Origin: an uncultured Roseiflexaceae bacterium
GTDB lineage: Bacteria > Chloroflexota > Chloroflexia > Chloroflexales > Roseiflexaceae
Direction: 5' to 3'
Assembly (NCBI GenBank): GCA_937988885.1
Contig: CALKHR010000103.1
Span: 1-58,716, forward strand
DNA length: 58,716 nucleotides
Shown here in pieces: positions 24,513-32,540 of the stretch. The notes under the pieces were generated by a model. The model saw nothing but the letters and a program-made list of their open reading frames with translations, did no database searches and had not been told where the DNA came from. A program made the position numbers and the translations under genes. The stretch's first letter is position 1. The number at the start of each line of letters is the position of its first letter.

Positions 24513-24809
24513 TTGTCACTTTGAGCAATGTTTGGTATAGTATGCGCGGCGGTTTTTCGCTTGACACTAATAAGTGAGCACATCAATGGGTTACACACGC
24601 CTCAATATGTCGCCTCCCACAGTCGTCGTGTCCCGCTAGGGCAGGCGGCTGATCCCCTCAAACGTATACTCACGTTGCTGCTAGGTATCGTTGCGTAGCG
24701 GTTCTGTGCGTATTCCCTGTGTTGCGCAATAGTTTGCGCCGCTTTGAGCTGCCGATCCTGCCCTCACGTTCGTCGTCTTGCGATTCTCTGTGAGGAAAGG
24801 GATCTTTCT
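24513..24809 (+). promoter_or_regulatory. Promoter and ~260-nt leader of EamA gene
   Basis: TTGTCA (24513-24518), 17-base spacer, TGG-TATAGT (-10 at 24536-24541). The ATG is about 260 bases downstream, leaving a long leader without a convincing ORF. It contains nested pairing AGCGG...CCGCT enclosing GCGCAA-TAG-TTTGCGC around 24695-24745. No riboswitch class I know (TPP, SAM, guanidine, cobalamin boxes) is recognisable. The 384-base stretch from the VOC start holds nothing else. Confidence 0.5.
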
Positions 24810-25757
24810 ATGTTCTCCAATATATCGTTCCGTTTCACGGCTCGGCACGGCATTATGCTCATTTTGATGTCGGCTCTGATGTGGGGCACGGTTGGTGTTG
24901 CCACTAAAGGAATATACACGCTGTCGGACACGAATGCGCTGTCGATCGGCTTCTTCCGCCTGATGTTCGCCTCGCCTGCGCTGTTGCTGACCTGTTGGCT
25001 GCTGTTGGGGAAGCGCATGTTCCAGATATCGCTGCGCGACCTCGGTTTAATGGCGTTGATGGGTGTGATGATGGCGCTGTATCAGGTGTGCTACTTCGCC
25101 TCGATTGCGTATGTTGGTGTCTCGATCGCCGTGTTGGTGACGCTTTGCACCGCGCCGGTGATGGTGGCCCTGCTGGCCGCGTTCTTCCTCAAGGAGCGCT
25201 TGGGCGGCATGGTGCTGTTGGCGCTGGTCTGCGCGATTGCGGGCACTACGATGCTGGTGTGGGTGGAGCCTGGCACGGCCAGCCAGAACAGCAATACGCT
25301 GATGGGTGTGTTGTTGGCGCTCGGCTCGGCGCTTGGCTATGCGGTGCTGACGCTGGTGAGCCGCTCGCTCTCTGGGCACTATCACCCGATTCAGCCGATC
25401 AGCATCGGGTTTAGTGCTGGTGCGCTGATGTTGCTGCCGTTCGCATTGGCGAATGGCTTGGTGTCCACGTATCCGGGCGAGGCGTGGTTGTTGCTAGTGT
25501 ATATGGGTTTGGTGCCTACAGCGCTGGCGTATATCCTCTTTTTGACCGGCATCCGGTATACTACCGCTACGGTGGCGAGTATCTTGACGCTGATCGAGCC
25601 GCTCACTTCGACGTTGCTGGCTTGGTATTTGTTCGGTGAGCAGTTTAGTCAGTATGGCTGGTTCGGCGCGCTGCTGTTGTTGAGCGCGATCGGTTTGCTG
25701 TACAAAGGTTCCGATCAGCCTGCGCCGCAGCCAGAGCCAGAGCCTGCCAACGCGTAG
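24810..25757 (+). CDS. EamA/DMT superfamily transporter
   Basis: 315 residues, about ten hydrophobic helices in two EamA repeats (about 16-145 and 160-295). Typical sequences are SALMWGTVGVATKG, FFRLMFASPAL, FLKERLGGMV, and in repeat two SALGYAVLTLVSRSL and ASILTLIEPLTSTLLAWYLFGE. DMT proteins mostly export metabolites or amino acids; the substrate is unknown. The C-terminal tail is Pro/Glu rich. ATG 24810 follows AGGAAAGG. The long leader suggests RNA-level control. Confidence 0.88.
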   Translation: MFSNISFRFTARHGIMLILMSALMWGTVGVATKGIYTLSDTNALSIGFFRLMFASPALLLTCWLLLGKRMFQISLRDLGLMALMGVMMALYQVCYFASIAYVGVSIAVLVTLCTAPVMVALLAAFFLKERLGGMVLLALVCAIAGTTMLVWVEPGTASQNSNTLMGVLLALGSALGYAVLTLVSRSLSGHYHPIQPISIGFSAGALMLLPFALANGLVSTYPGEAWLLLVYMGLVPTALAYILFLTGIRYTTATVASILTLIEPLTSTLLAWYLFGEQFSQYGWFGALLLLSAIGLLYKGSDQPAPQPEPEPANA

Positions 25758-25781
25758 CTCCAACGATTGTAGGTGATGTTG

Positions 25782-25810
25782 GTGGTGGGGTGGCCGCGCT
25801 GCCCCACCAC
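25782..25810 (+). terminator. Hairpin after EamA gene
   Basis: Perfect 9-bp stem GTGGTGGGG / CCCCACCAC with an 11-base loop, 25 bases after the stop codon, no U-tract. Probable weak terminator before the lycopene cyclase gene. Confidence 0.5.
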
Positions 25811-25837
25811 TTCGTATAGCTAGAGGGATCAGTATCG

Positions 25838-27547
25838 ATGTCTCAGTCTGCGATGCCGCACCCGCTGGCCGAGCGTTTCCCTCGCACGGTGGCGGCGTTT
25901 GCGGCGATGGGTGCCACGGAGCATTTGGAGCGGATCGCGCATTTGGATGCGGTGTGGCGCTCGATCCGCGATGTTTCGGCTCCGCCATCCGCGCTGCCGC
26001 GCTTGCACACGCTCTGCGAGCCGATGGACTTACCCGCCGTCGAGCACTCGTTCGACCTGATCTACGCGGGTGGCGGCTTGGGTCTGCTGCACGCGGCGGT
26101 GATGGCGCAGCGCTACGGCTACCAAGTGTTGGTGTTCGATCGTAGCGAGGTGGGCTGCGCGCACCGCGAGTGGAATATTTCGCAGGTCGAGTTGGCGCAA
26201 CTTGTGGAGGTAGGCTTCTGTTCGTGGGATGAGTTGGCCGATGTGGTGATGGCCGAGTACGAGCGGGGCGTGGTGCGCTTTTGGGCCGCCGAGGGGCGTT
26301 CGAGCGAGCTGTGGATGCGCGATGTGCTGAATGTGGCGCTCGATGCTGGCGCGCTGCTGCGCTTGGCTCGCCGGAAGTTGTTGGCGGCGGGCGGTGTGGT
26401 GCGCGATCAGCGGGAGTTGCAGCGCGTGCTGGTGAGTTCGGGCGAGCTGCTGCAGGTGGTGGCCGAGTTGCGGGCCGCAGATGGGAGCGTGGAGCGCTAC
26501 GGGGCGCGTTTGCTGCTCGATGGTATGGGCAGCACGTCGCCGTTGGCGCAGCAGCGCTTCGGTGGCGCGCCGTTCGCGGGGGTCTGCCCGACGGTGGGCA
26601 CGGTGGCGAGCGGCTTTGTGGCTGGCTCCACACCCGATACGCACGACCCGAGCGTGGGCGATATCCTGATCAGCGTGGCCGATGCGCAGCGCGGTCAGCA
26701 GTATTTGTGGGAGGGTTTCCCCGGGCGCGGCGATGATCTGACGGTGTACCTGTTCTACTACGATACGCTGGCCAAGCGCGCGAATCCGAAGTGGCCGCAG
26801 GAGACTCCCAGTTTGTTGGAGTTGTTCGAGGATTATTTCGCGCTGTTGCCGAGCTACAAGCAGTTGGGGCCATCGTTCCGGCATCAAAAGCCGGTGTATG
26901 GCTATATTCCGGCGCGCCACAGTTTGCAGCGCCAGGAGATGCCGTTGTTGCGCGGTGTGCTGCCGATCGGCGATTCGGCGGCCCAGCAATCGCCGCTGAC
27001 GTTCTGCGGGTTCGGGGCGCATGTGCGCAATTTGGGTCGCACCACCTCGTTGTTGGATGTGGCACTGCGGCAGGACTTGTTGGAGCCGCAGCATTTGCGC
27101 TGGATCAGCAGTTATCAGGCGAATGTGGCGTTGCATTGGGTGTTCAGTCGGTTTATGCAGCCTTGGCGCAGCGCTGGCGATGTGAATCGCTTGCAGCAGG
27201 TGTTTTTGCAGGTGTTGAATGCCCGTGGCGAGGCGGCGGCGCAACGTTTCTTCCGCGATCAGATGCGGTGGGGCGATTATCACCCGATCATTTTGGGGAT
27301 GTTTTGGCGGCACCCGCTGATCGTGGTGAGCGCGTGGCAGGTGCTGGGCGCGGCGGGCATCCGGCGGTGGATCGGCGATTATCTGCGCTTTTGCGGGGCG
27401 GCGGCGATGGCGGCGCTGGGGCGGCGGTTGGGCGTGGCGGGGCGCGTGGCGCTGCTGCGCTTAGCCGAGCGTGCTGCGCCGAGTTGGGGCTTGGCGGTGC
27501 GGGCGCGCTTCGCCGAGTGGCGGGTGATGGGCTGGTTAGAAGATTGA
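25838..27547 (+). CDS. cruA: CruA/CruP-type lycopene cyclase-like flavoprotein
   Basis: 569 residues. A dinucleotide-binding fold DLIYAGGGLGLLHAAVMA with acceptor Asp in VFDRSE (101) is followed by HREWNISQVELAQLVEVG, the hallmark of CruA/CruP proteins of green bacteria and cyanobacteria. A second nucleotide-binding stretch GVLPIGDSAAQQSPLTFCGFG lies near 400-420. CruA converts lycopene to gamma- or beta-carotene by redox-neutral cyclisation; CruP is a paralogue with a different role. Colour genes such as crtB or crtI are not in the window. C-terminal ~150 residues are helical and Arg/Ala rich, and may associate with membrane. Assignment to CruA rather than CruP is by overall similarity. Confidence 0.75.
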   Translation: MSQSAMPHPLAERFPRTVAAFAAMGATEHLERIAHLDAVWRSIRDVSAPPSALPRLHTLCEPMDLPAVEHSFDLIYAGGGLGLLHAAVMAQRYGYQVLVFDRSEVGCAHREWNISQVELAQLVEVGFCSWDELADVVMAEYERGVVRFWAAEGRSSELWMRDVLNVALDAGALLRLARRKLLAAGGVVRDQRELQRVLVSSGELLQVVAELRAADGSVERYGARLLLDGMGSTSPLAQQRFGGAPFAGVCPTVGTVASGFVAGSTPDTHDPSVGDILISVADAQRGQQYLWEGFPGRGDDLTVYLFYYDTLAKRANPKWPQETPSLLELFEDYFALLPSYKQLGPSFRHQKPVYGYIPARHSLQRQEMPLLRGVLPIGDSAAQQSPLTFCGFGAHVRNLGRTTSLLDVALRQDLLEPQHLRWISSYQANVALHWVFSRFMQPWRSAGDVNRLQQVFLQVLNARGEAAAQRFFRDQMRWGDYHPIILGMFWRHPLIVVSAWQVLGAAGIRRWIGDYLRFCGAAAMAALGRRLGVAGRVALLRLAERAAPSWGLAVRARFAEWRVMGWLED

Positions 27548-27553
27548 GGGGAA

Positions 27554-27584
27554 ATCCACAGATTACACAGATGACACAGATTAT
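27554..27584 (+). repeat. Short repeat C, copy 2
   Basis: ATCCACAGATTACACAGATG followed by ACACAGATTAT; matches copy 1 at 2095-2125 in the same orientation. Begins six bases after the lycopene cyclase stop codon. Confidence 0.6.
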
Positions 27585-27664
27585 TTAGGATGGGTATTAT
27601 TCAGATTTGTTATGGGCGATTTGTTTTGGAAGTCTTTGTTACTCCCCCATTCAACGAAAAGCGC

Positions 27665-27780
27665 TGTCATCTCGAACGGTCGAAGCCCTGAGCGAAGCGA
27701 ATGGGGAGAGATCTCAAAGCGCAATACAATGCAGAGCAATGAGATTCCTCACGTCGCCTAACGGCTCGTTCGGAATGACA
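27665..27780. repeat. Element D: ~116-base near-palindromic element
   Basis: Terminal inverted repeats TGTCATCTCGAACG (27665-27678) and CGTTCGGAATGACA (27767-27780), 12 of 14 paired. Inner inverted blocks GGGGAGAGATCTC and GAGATTCCTCACGTCGCC, with GAGCGAAGCGAATGGGGA. No ORF. It has the form of a small non-autonomous palindromic element; only one copy occurs in this window. Confidence 0.6.
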
Positions 27781-27840
27781 ATCAGAACAGTGCGATGAGA
27801 AAATCTGAATGTACTATCAATATGTGGGGTTGCGACTCTA

Positions 27841-27957
27841 GCGCGCGCGTTTTGGCGCGAAGCGCCACAGTTGTCTGAGCGCGCGCACGTTGTGCACGAC
27901 GTTGTTGTCCCGCAGCGACGGGCGGGCGGATCGGGGTTGCTTCTTTTTTCTCAAAAC
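27841..27957 (+). repeat. Family A dispersed intergenic repeat, copy 5
   Basis: Same orientation as copy 2: GCGCGCGCGTTTTGGCGCGA head, GAGCGCGCGCACGTTGTGCA, CGACGTTGTTG, stem-loop CCCGCAGCGACGGG (27909-27922; one stem pair changed) and a tail TTCTTTTTTCTCAAAA. It ends about 56 bases before the secG -35 box. Confidence 0.8.
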
Positions 27958-28012
27958 TATTGATGCTGGTTGGTAGATGATGGTTTGTTTGTGGTGTAAA
28001 AAGCGTGGGTAT

Positions 28013-28041
28013 TTGCCGCGCTTGCTTTCGGATGCTATAAT
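28013..28041 (+). promoter_or_regulatory. secG promoter
   Basis: TTGCCG (28013-28018), 17-base spacer, TATAAT (28036-28041), about 40 bases before the secG start. Confidence 0.7.
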
Positions 28042-28079
28042 GGCCCGCCGATAGTGCCGTAGATTGTAAGGAGGACTGG

Positions 28080-28295
28080 GTGGAAACTGGTCTTTATATT
28101 GCGACAATCATCGTTAGTTTTGTGTTGATTGTTTTAGTGATTTTGCAGGGCCGCACCGCTGGTTTGCAGTCGCAGAATGCGAACTCGCTGTATCGCACGA
28201 AGCGTGGTTTCGAGAAGACGCTTCACCAGACGACGATTGTGTTGGCGGTGGTGTTTCTGCTGCTCTCGCTGATCACAAGCTTACCTATTTTCTAG
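28080..28295 (+). CDS. secG: Preprotein translocase subunit SecG
   Basis: 71 residues with two transmembrane segments (about 6-24 and 50-68) and the loop GLQSQNANSLYRTKRGFEKTLH between them, the standard SecG layout. SecG stabilises SecYE and assists SecA-driven export. The start is GTG preceded by AAGGAGG at optimal spacing, with no upstream alternative. It is followed after about 120 bases by an extracytoplasmic binding-protein gene. Confidence 0.9.
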   Translation: METGLYIATIIVSFVLIVLVILQGRTAGLQSQNANSLYRTKRGFEKTLHQTTIVLAVVFLLLSLITSLPIF

Positions 28296-28417
28296 GCTTC
28301 TCCGCTATTCGTAGGCCGCTGGTCTATGCTTATTGAGGGCTAAAGACTACCGTATTCAGTCTTTGATGTTTCGTTGACGCTGGCTGGATATGGTGGCTCT
28401 TTGTTCTTTCAAACTGT

Positions 28418-30127
28418 ATGGCTCGTCGTATTCGCTGGCAGATCTTTATTGCTGTGCTTAGCTCGTTGCTCGTGTTGGGGCTGATGAGCTATTTGGCGCT
28501 CACAACTGTGGTTTCTTCGCAGCCGCTGGTGGGTGGCGATTATGTTGAAGGGCTTGTGGGCGCGCCACAGCAGGTCAACCCGCTGCTTGGCGATAGTGCG
28601 CGTGATCCCGGTGGTGCGGACCTGCGTGCGCTGCTGTTCGATGGCCTGATGCGGATTGGTCCCGATGGTAGCCCTGAGCCGGCGTTGGCGCAGACGCGCC
28701 CGATGATGAACGATTCGGGGACGGTTTACACGTTCACGTTGCGCTCCGATGTGCGTTGGCACGATGGTATGCCGCTCACCGCCGACGATGTGGTGTTTAC
28801 GCTGCGGGCGGTCGGTGGGCGTGGCTACACCGGCGATCCGGTGGCTGGGGCGCTGTGGCGTAGCGTGTTGGTCGAGAAGGTCGATGACTTCACGGTTCGT
28901 TGTGTGTTGAATGCTCCATTTGCGCCCTTCCTGAGTTATGCCACCTTCCCGATCTTGCCAGCCCATTTGTTGGGCGATCTGTCGCCAGAGCAGTGGCCGT
29001 TGGTGCCGTTCAACCGCCAGCCTGTGGGCACAGGGCCGTATCAGTTGGTTGAATGGACCGATTCGCGGGTCTTGCTGAGGGCGAATCCGAACTATTACGA
29101 TGGTCGCCCGTTCATCGAGCAGATCGAGTTCCGTATTTTTAATGATGCCCCGAGTGCGCTTGCAGCGCTGACGCGCGGCGATATTATGGGCTTGGGCTTT
29201 TTGGGCACTGGCGAGTTGGGGCGCAGCAATTTGCCCCGCACGGTGGCGCGCCATCAGTTGCCGCTCGATAGCTACACGGTGTTGACGTTTAATCTGCGCG
29301 AGGGACCGTTGGCCGACTTGGAGGTGCGTCGAGCGTTGGCGCGTGCCCTCGATAAGCAGTCGATTGTGAACAATACGCTGGCTGGCCAGGTTGTGAAGCT
29401 CGATACGCCGATCCTCTTGGGCTGGGAGGGTGCGGAGGAGCAGGCGCTCTGGTATTTGTACGACCCCGAGCGCGCTGGCAATGATCTCACGGCTTTGGGC
29501 TGGGAGCTTGGCAGTGATGGGGTGCGCGTGAAGAATGGCGTGCGCCTGGAGTTCACGCTGATCACCGATACGTCGCCGGATCGTATATTGGCGGCGGAGG
29601 CGGTCGCCAGCCAATGGCGCAGTATTGGCGTGGCGGTGACGGTTGAGTCGCTCGATGGCGTGCAGTTGAGTGAGCGCTTGACCGAACGCGATTTTACGAT
29701 GGCGTTGCACGGTTGGCAGCGCTTGGGCTCCGATCCCGATGTGTACAGTCTGTGGCACTCCTCGCAGGCGGATGTCGGCGATAATTACGCTGGCCTGGAG
29801 GATACCGAGATCGACGAGTTGCTCTCGGCGGCGCGCACCGATTTGGACCCGATCATGCGCAACGAGAATTATTCGGCCTTCCAGCACCGTTGGATCGAGC
29901 TTGCGCCGAGCATCACGCTGTATCAGCCGCTGTTTGTGTACGCCACAAGCACGAAACTCGAGGGTTTGGGCTTCAACACCACTCAATCCGACCCGATGGC
30001 GGAGGAGCACGGCGATACGGTCGATGTAGCAAGCAATTATCTGCTGATCGGTCGTGAGAGCCGCTTCCGCAACGTGCGCCAGTGGTCGGTCCTCAGCACA
30101 CGCGAGATCCGGGGCGTGCTTCAATAG
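28418..30127 (+). CDS. ABC transporter substrate-binding protein, family 5 (oligopeptide/dipeptide type)
   Basis: 569 residues. The N-terminus is a signal-anchor (IFIAVLSSLLVLGLMSYLAL) without a lipobox cysteine, so the protein is probably membrane-tethered rather than a lipoprotein. Family 5 features: LLFDGLMRIGPDGSPEPALAQ, FTLRSDVRWHDGMPLTADDVVFTL, PVGTGPYQLVEW, RANPNYYDGRPFIEQIEFR and LADLEVRRALARALDKQSIV. Substrates are usually peptides, nickel or opines. No permease or ATPase genes adjoin it, so it is an orphan binding protein. No clear ribosome-binding site was found for the ATG. A hairpin terminator follows. Confidence 0.88.
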   Translation: MARRIRWQIFIAVLSSLLVLGLMSYLALTTVVSSQPLVGGDYVEGLVGAPQQVNPLLGDSARDPGGADLRALLFDGLMRIGPDGSPEPALAQTRPMMNDSGTVYTFTLRSDVRWHDGMPLTADDVVFTLRAVGGRGYTGDPVAGALWRSVLVEKVDDFTVRCVLNAPFAPFLSYATFPILPAHLLGDLSPEQWPLVPFNRQPVGTGPYQLVEWTDSRVLLRANPNYYDGRPFIEQIEFRIFNDAPSALAALTRGDIMGLGFLGTGELGRSNLPRTVARHQLPLDSYTVLTFNLREGPLADLEVRRALARALDKQSIVNNTLAGQVVKLDTPILLGWEGAEEQALWYLYDPERAGNDLTALGWELGSDGVRVKNGVRLEFTLITDTSPDRILAAEAVASQWRSIGVAVTVESLDGVQLSERLTERDFTMALHGWQRLGSDPDVYSLWHSSQADVGDNYAGLEDTEIDELLSAARTDLDPIMRNENYSAFQHRWIELAPSITLYQPLFVYATSTKLEGLGFNTTQSDPMAEEHGDTVDVASNYLLIGRESRFRNVRQWSVLSTREIRGVLQ

Positions 30128-30152
30128 TGCTCTTGGCCTCTGGAATGCTTTG

Positions 30153-30197
30153 AATTGGCTTCGCTTGCAGAAGCAGGCGGAGCCAATTTGCGTTTCC
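30153..30197 (+). terminator. Hairpin after binding-protein gene
   Basis: Stem AATTGGCT (30153-30160) with AGCCAATT (30181-30188), further CGC/GCG pairing inside, followed by TTGCGTTTCC. Moderately good intrinsic terminator. Confidence 0.6.
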
Positions 30198-30233
30198 TCA
30201 CAAGTTCCTGACAACGAGGTGAAAAAAGTATGA

Positions 30234-30239
30234 TATAAT
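30234..30239 (+). promoter_or_regulatory. -10 box (TATAAT) for the golvesin-domain gene
   Basis: TATAAT 50 bases upstream of the ATG. The nearest -35-like sequence, CTGACA, has a 20-base spacing, so the upstream element is uncertain. Confidence 0.45.
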
Positions 30240-30288
30240 CACGCGGCCGCAGCAATGTGGCGCTGTTATTGGTTCGTGAAAGGCATAT

Positions 30289-32091
30289 ATGCTAAGGATC
30301 AAGCACCTTGTACGTGCTGGTGGGCTGATCGTCGGTTTAGCGCTCGGTAATGTGATCGCCTCGCTAAACCCAGGGGCACTCGCTCCGGCCTATGTTCCTC
30401 CGCTTTCAGAAGGCCAATTGGAGGGGGTACGGATCAGCAGTGATGGCGTGATAGGTTTACACGCTAACGCAGAACCAGCACCGCAAGTCTATGGCTCTTA
30501 CGCGCAATTTGGCCTCTATACTTCTCCGACTCAGCATTTCTCTCTCCCATCTCGAACGTTCAACATTGCGTATGAGTCAGCCGTACCGCGCGGCTCAGCA
30601 TTACGTGTTGATGTGCGAACCAGCCTTGATGGCATTCGATGGCAGGAATGGGAGCCTGGTCTAGCAAATGGTTCATGGGTAACGTTCGATACGCCTGGGC
30701 GCTTTGCGCAGTATCGTGTGACGTTACTCGGTGATGCGCAGAGCAAACCCCAGATTCAGAATGTGCAGTTGATGGCCTGGCGCGAGCCTGGCATTCCGCG
30801 AGCACAGGCCGAGGAGCCACCACCCGTCGCGCCAACCTTCCGTATTCACGGCACCCGAATGGGTATGGTTGGAGGTCGGACTGCCAACGGTCATCGCATT
30901 ACCCCTCGCGATCATTTTGTATCGTTGCCCTCGTGGCGCTCGCTTTCGAGCAAGGGCGGCAACGAGTATATGGTTCGGATCACCTACAACGGGCGAAGCT
31001 CGGTGGCTCCCGTCTACGACGTTGGCCCTTGGAATGTGCGCGACAACTATTGGGATGTCGAGCGCGAACGCTACAAGGATCTGGAGCGTGGTTATCCCCA
31101 AGATCATGCAGCGTACTTCGACAACTACAATGGTGGTTGGGCCGAGAAGGGCAAAGTACGATTCCCCACCGCGATCGATGTTGGCGATGGCGTATGGTGG
31201 GACGATTTAGGCATCAAGGGCGACCGAGCGATTCTGGAAGTGACCTTCCTGTGGCTCGGCACCGATCCCCTCGCAGAACCGACACCCGAGCCAGAGGCAA
31301 CGGTGGATTCGGGTGCGGAGCAACCGCCAGCGGAGCCAAGTGCAGAGGCGGCTCCTGCGCCTGCTGAGGAGCCAGGGGCCGAAGCGGCACCTACTCCCAC
31401 CGAGCCGAGCGCAGAGGCAGCACCAGCGCCTGCTGAGGAGCCAACCGCAGCACCGCCGCCGCCAGAGCCGACAGCATCACCACCACCTCCTGAGCCACCA
31501 CCAGAGCAAGCACCAGCGCCGCCAGAGCCGACGCCGGAGCCAACGGCAGCGCCACCAGAGCCGACGCCGGAGCCGACGGCAGCGCCAGCGCCGCCAGAGC
31601 CGACGCCGGAGCCTGTGGCAGAGCAAGCGGTAGCGCCGACTGCAGTGCCGATCCCGAGCGAGATCATCGTCGATAACCGCGATGATGGCTTCACGGAGCA
31701 CGCTGAGATTACGTGGTATCACAGCGACAACAACTGTGGGTACGGCGATGATGCGTTGTGGACCTACAGCACCAATGACCCTGACTCGCGTGAGAACCAC
31801 GCCCGTTGGCAGCCGAACCTGCCAGTCGATGGTCAGTACGAGCTCTACGCCTTTGTGCCGGACTGCTCAACGAGCAAATCACTGAGCACCAGCGCGCACT
31901 ACACCGTGCAGCACCGCGATGGAAAGCAGCAAGTCGTGATCGACCAGGCTGCGGCGGCAGGCACATGGGTCCTGCTCGGGCGCTTCACATTCAGCAGTGG
32001 CTCGGGCAGTGCCGTTGAACTGCACGATCTCGCCAACGATGCGATGAACGTCCTGTGGTTCGACGCCGTGAAGTGGGTGCACGTGCCTTAG
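30289..32091 (+). CDS. Secreted protein with double-psi-barrel (RlpA-like) and golvesin-like C-terminal domains
   Basis: 600 residues. Signal sequence (VRAGGLIVGLALGNVIASL) is followed by a beta-sandwich (about 60-175), a double-psi-barrel-like segment (GTRMGMVGG...SSVAPVYDVGPWNVRDNYWD, about 187-330), a Pro/Glu/Ala-rich linker of about 110 residues, and a golvesin/Xly-type C-terminal domain (IIVDNRDDGFTEHAEITWYH, HARWQPNLPVDGQYELYAFV, GTWVLLGRFTFSSGS). RlpA-like barrels bind or cleave peptidoglycan; the catalytic Asp and His of lytic RlpA cannot be placed with certainty, so binding is likelier. The linker is encoded by repeated Pro-Glu-Pro-Thr units. Confidence 0.8.
   Translation: MLRIKHLVRAGGLIVGLALGNVIASLNPGALAPAYVPPLSEGQLEGVRISSDGVIGLHANAEPAPQVYGSYAQFGLYTSPTQHFSLPSRTFNIAYESAVPRGSALRVDVRTSLDGIRWQEWEPGLANGSWVTFDTPGRFAQYRVTLLGDAQSKPQIQNVQLMAWREPGIPRAQAEEPPPVAPTFRIHGTRMGMVGGRTANGHRITPRDHFVSLPSWRSLSSKGGNEYMVRITYNGRSSVAPVYDVGPWNVRDNYWDVERERYKDLERGYPQDHAAYFDNYNGGWAEKGKVRFPTAIDVGDGVWWDDLGIKGDRAILEVTFLWLGTDPLAEPTPEPEATVDSGAEQPPAEPSAEAAPAPAEEPGAEAAPTPTEPSAEAAPAPAEEPTAAPPPPEPTASPPPPEPPPEQAPAPPEPTPEPTAAPPEPTPEPTAAPAPPEPTPEPVAEQAVAPTAVPIPSEIIVDNRDDGFTEHAEITWYHSDNNCGYGDDALWTYSTNDPDSRENHARWQPNLPVDGQYELYAFVPDCSTSKSLSTSAHYTVQHRDGKQQVVIDQAAAAGTWVLLGRFTFSSGSGSAVELHDLANDAMNVLWFDAVKWVHVP
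31270..31630 (+). repeat. In-frame minisatellite coding for Pro/Glu/Ala/Thr linker
   Basis: Tandem and interspersed units such as CCAGAGCCGACGCCGGAGCC repeat through this segment, coding PEPTPEPTAAP-like and PSAEAAPAPAEEP-like units. Such DNA is prone to length change, so linker length probably differs between strains. Confidence 0.7.
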
Positions 32092-32111
32092 CGCACGCAA
32101 TGAGAATCAAC

Positions 32112-32150
32112 AGAGGTGCTTTGTCCTTTGGGCGAAGCACCTCTTGTTGT
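32112..32150 (+). terminator. Intrinsic terminator after wall-protein gene
   Basis: Stem AGAGGTGCTT (32112-32121) with AAGCACCTCT (32135-32144), followed by TGTTGT. Confidence 0.7.
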
Positions 32151-32385
32151 CTGTAACCCTGTGTGGTTGTGGACGATCTTCGACAGTTCGCGAGCCTGCA
32201 CGACGCGGAAAGATGATGCGTTATGTGGCAGGCATCACAAAAGGAGAGAAGGAAAGCAAAACGTGCTAGAAATAATAGCGGTTCAACTGGTCATAGTATT
32301 ACAGATTATCTTGAAACTTAAAATATTTGATTAGTTATTTACTCGGGGATAGTATGCAATGAATACATTTCTTGAATGTAAATTA

Positions 32386-32414
32386 TTGACATGGGCTCAT
32401 GAGGTTGTTATAAT
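32386..32414 (+). promoter_or_regulatory. Consensus sigma-70 promoter
   Basis: TTGACA (32386-32391), exactly 17 bases, TATAAT (32409-32414): both hexamers perfect. It drives the receiver-like gene, suggesting strong, factor-independent transcription. Confidence 0.8.
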
Positions 32415-32540
32415 GGTTAATAAATCGTTAGATTAGCGCTTCAATATGACGTAATCGCCGAAAATCACTCACCAGCGACAGAGAGTGTTCTAAACTGAAA
32501 AGTGAGCTTTCTGCTGTTAGTGGTTGTTGTGGAGGAAGGA

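Larger units (their letters stand above)
27548..28079. other. 532-base spacer with three repeat elements
   Basis: No gene. It carries C2 (27554), the palindromic element D (27665), family A copy 5 (27841) and the secG promoter (28013). Confidence 0.7.
32092..32540. other. 449-base spacer with terminator and consensus promoter
   Basis: Contains the terminator of the wall-protein gene (32112), an AT-rich centre without an ORF, the consensus promoter at 32386 and a ~120-base leader before the receiver-like gene. The leader can form CACTC/GAGTG and AAGTGAGC-type local hairpins. Confidence 0.6.

Noticed and set aside
24600..24809. TPP or SAM riboswitch before the EamA gene
   Set aside because: The conserved thi-box and SAM-I core sequences are absent.
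28409..30214. 601-codon minus-strand ORF opposite the binding-protein gene
   Set aside because: Antisense shadow; the plus strand encodes a clear family 5 binding protein.
31300..31620. Tandem repeats considered as a CRISPR array
   Set aside because: Units are in frame, code for a Pro/Glu linker and have no unique spacers.
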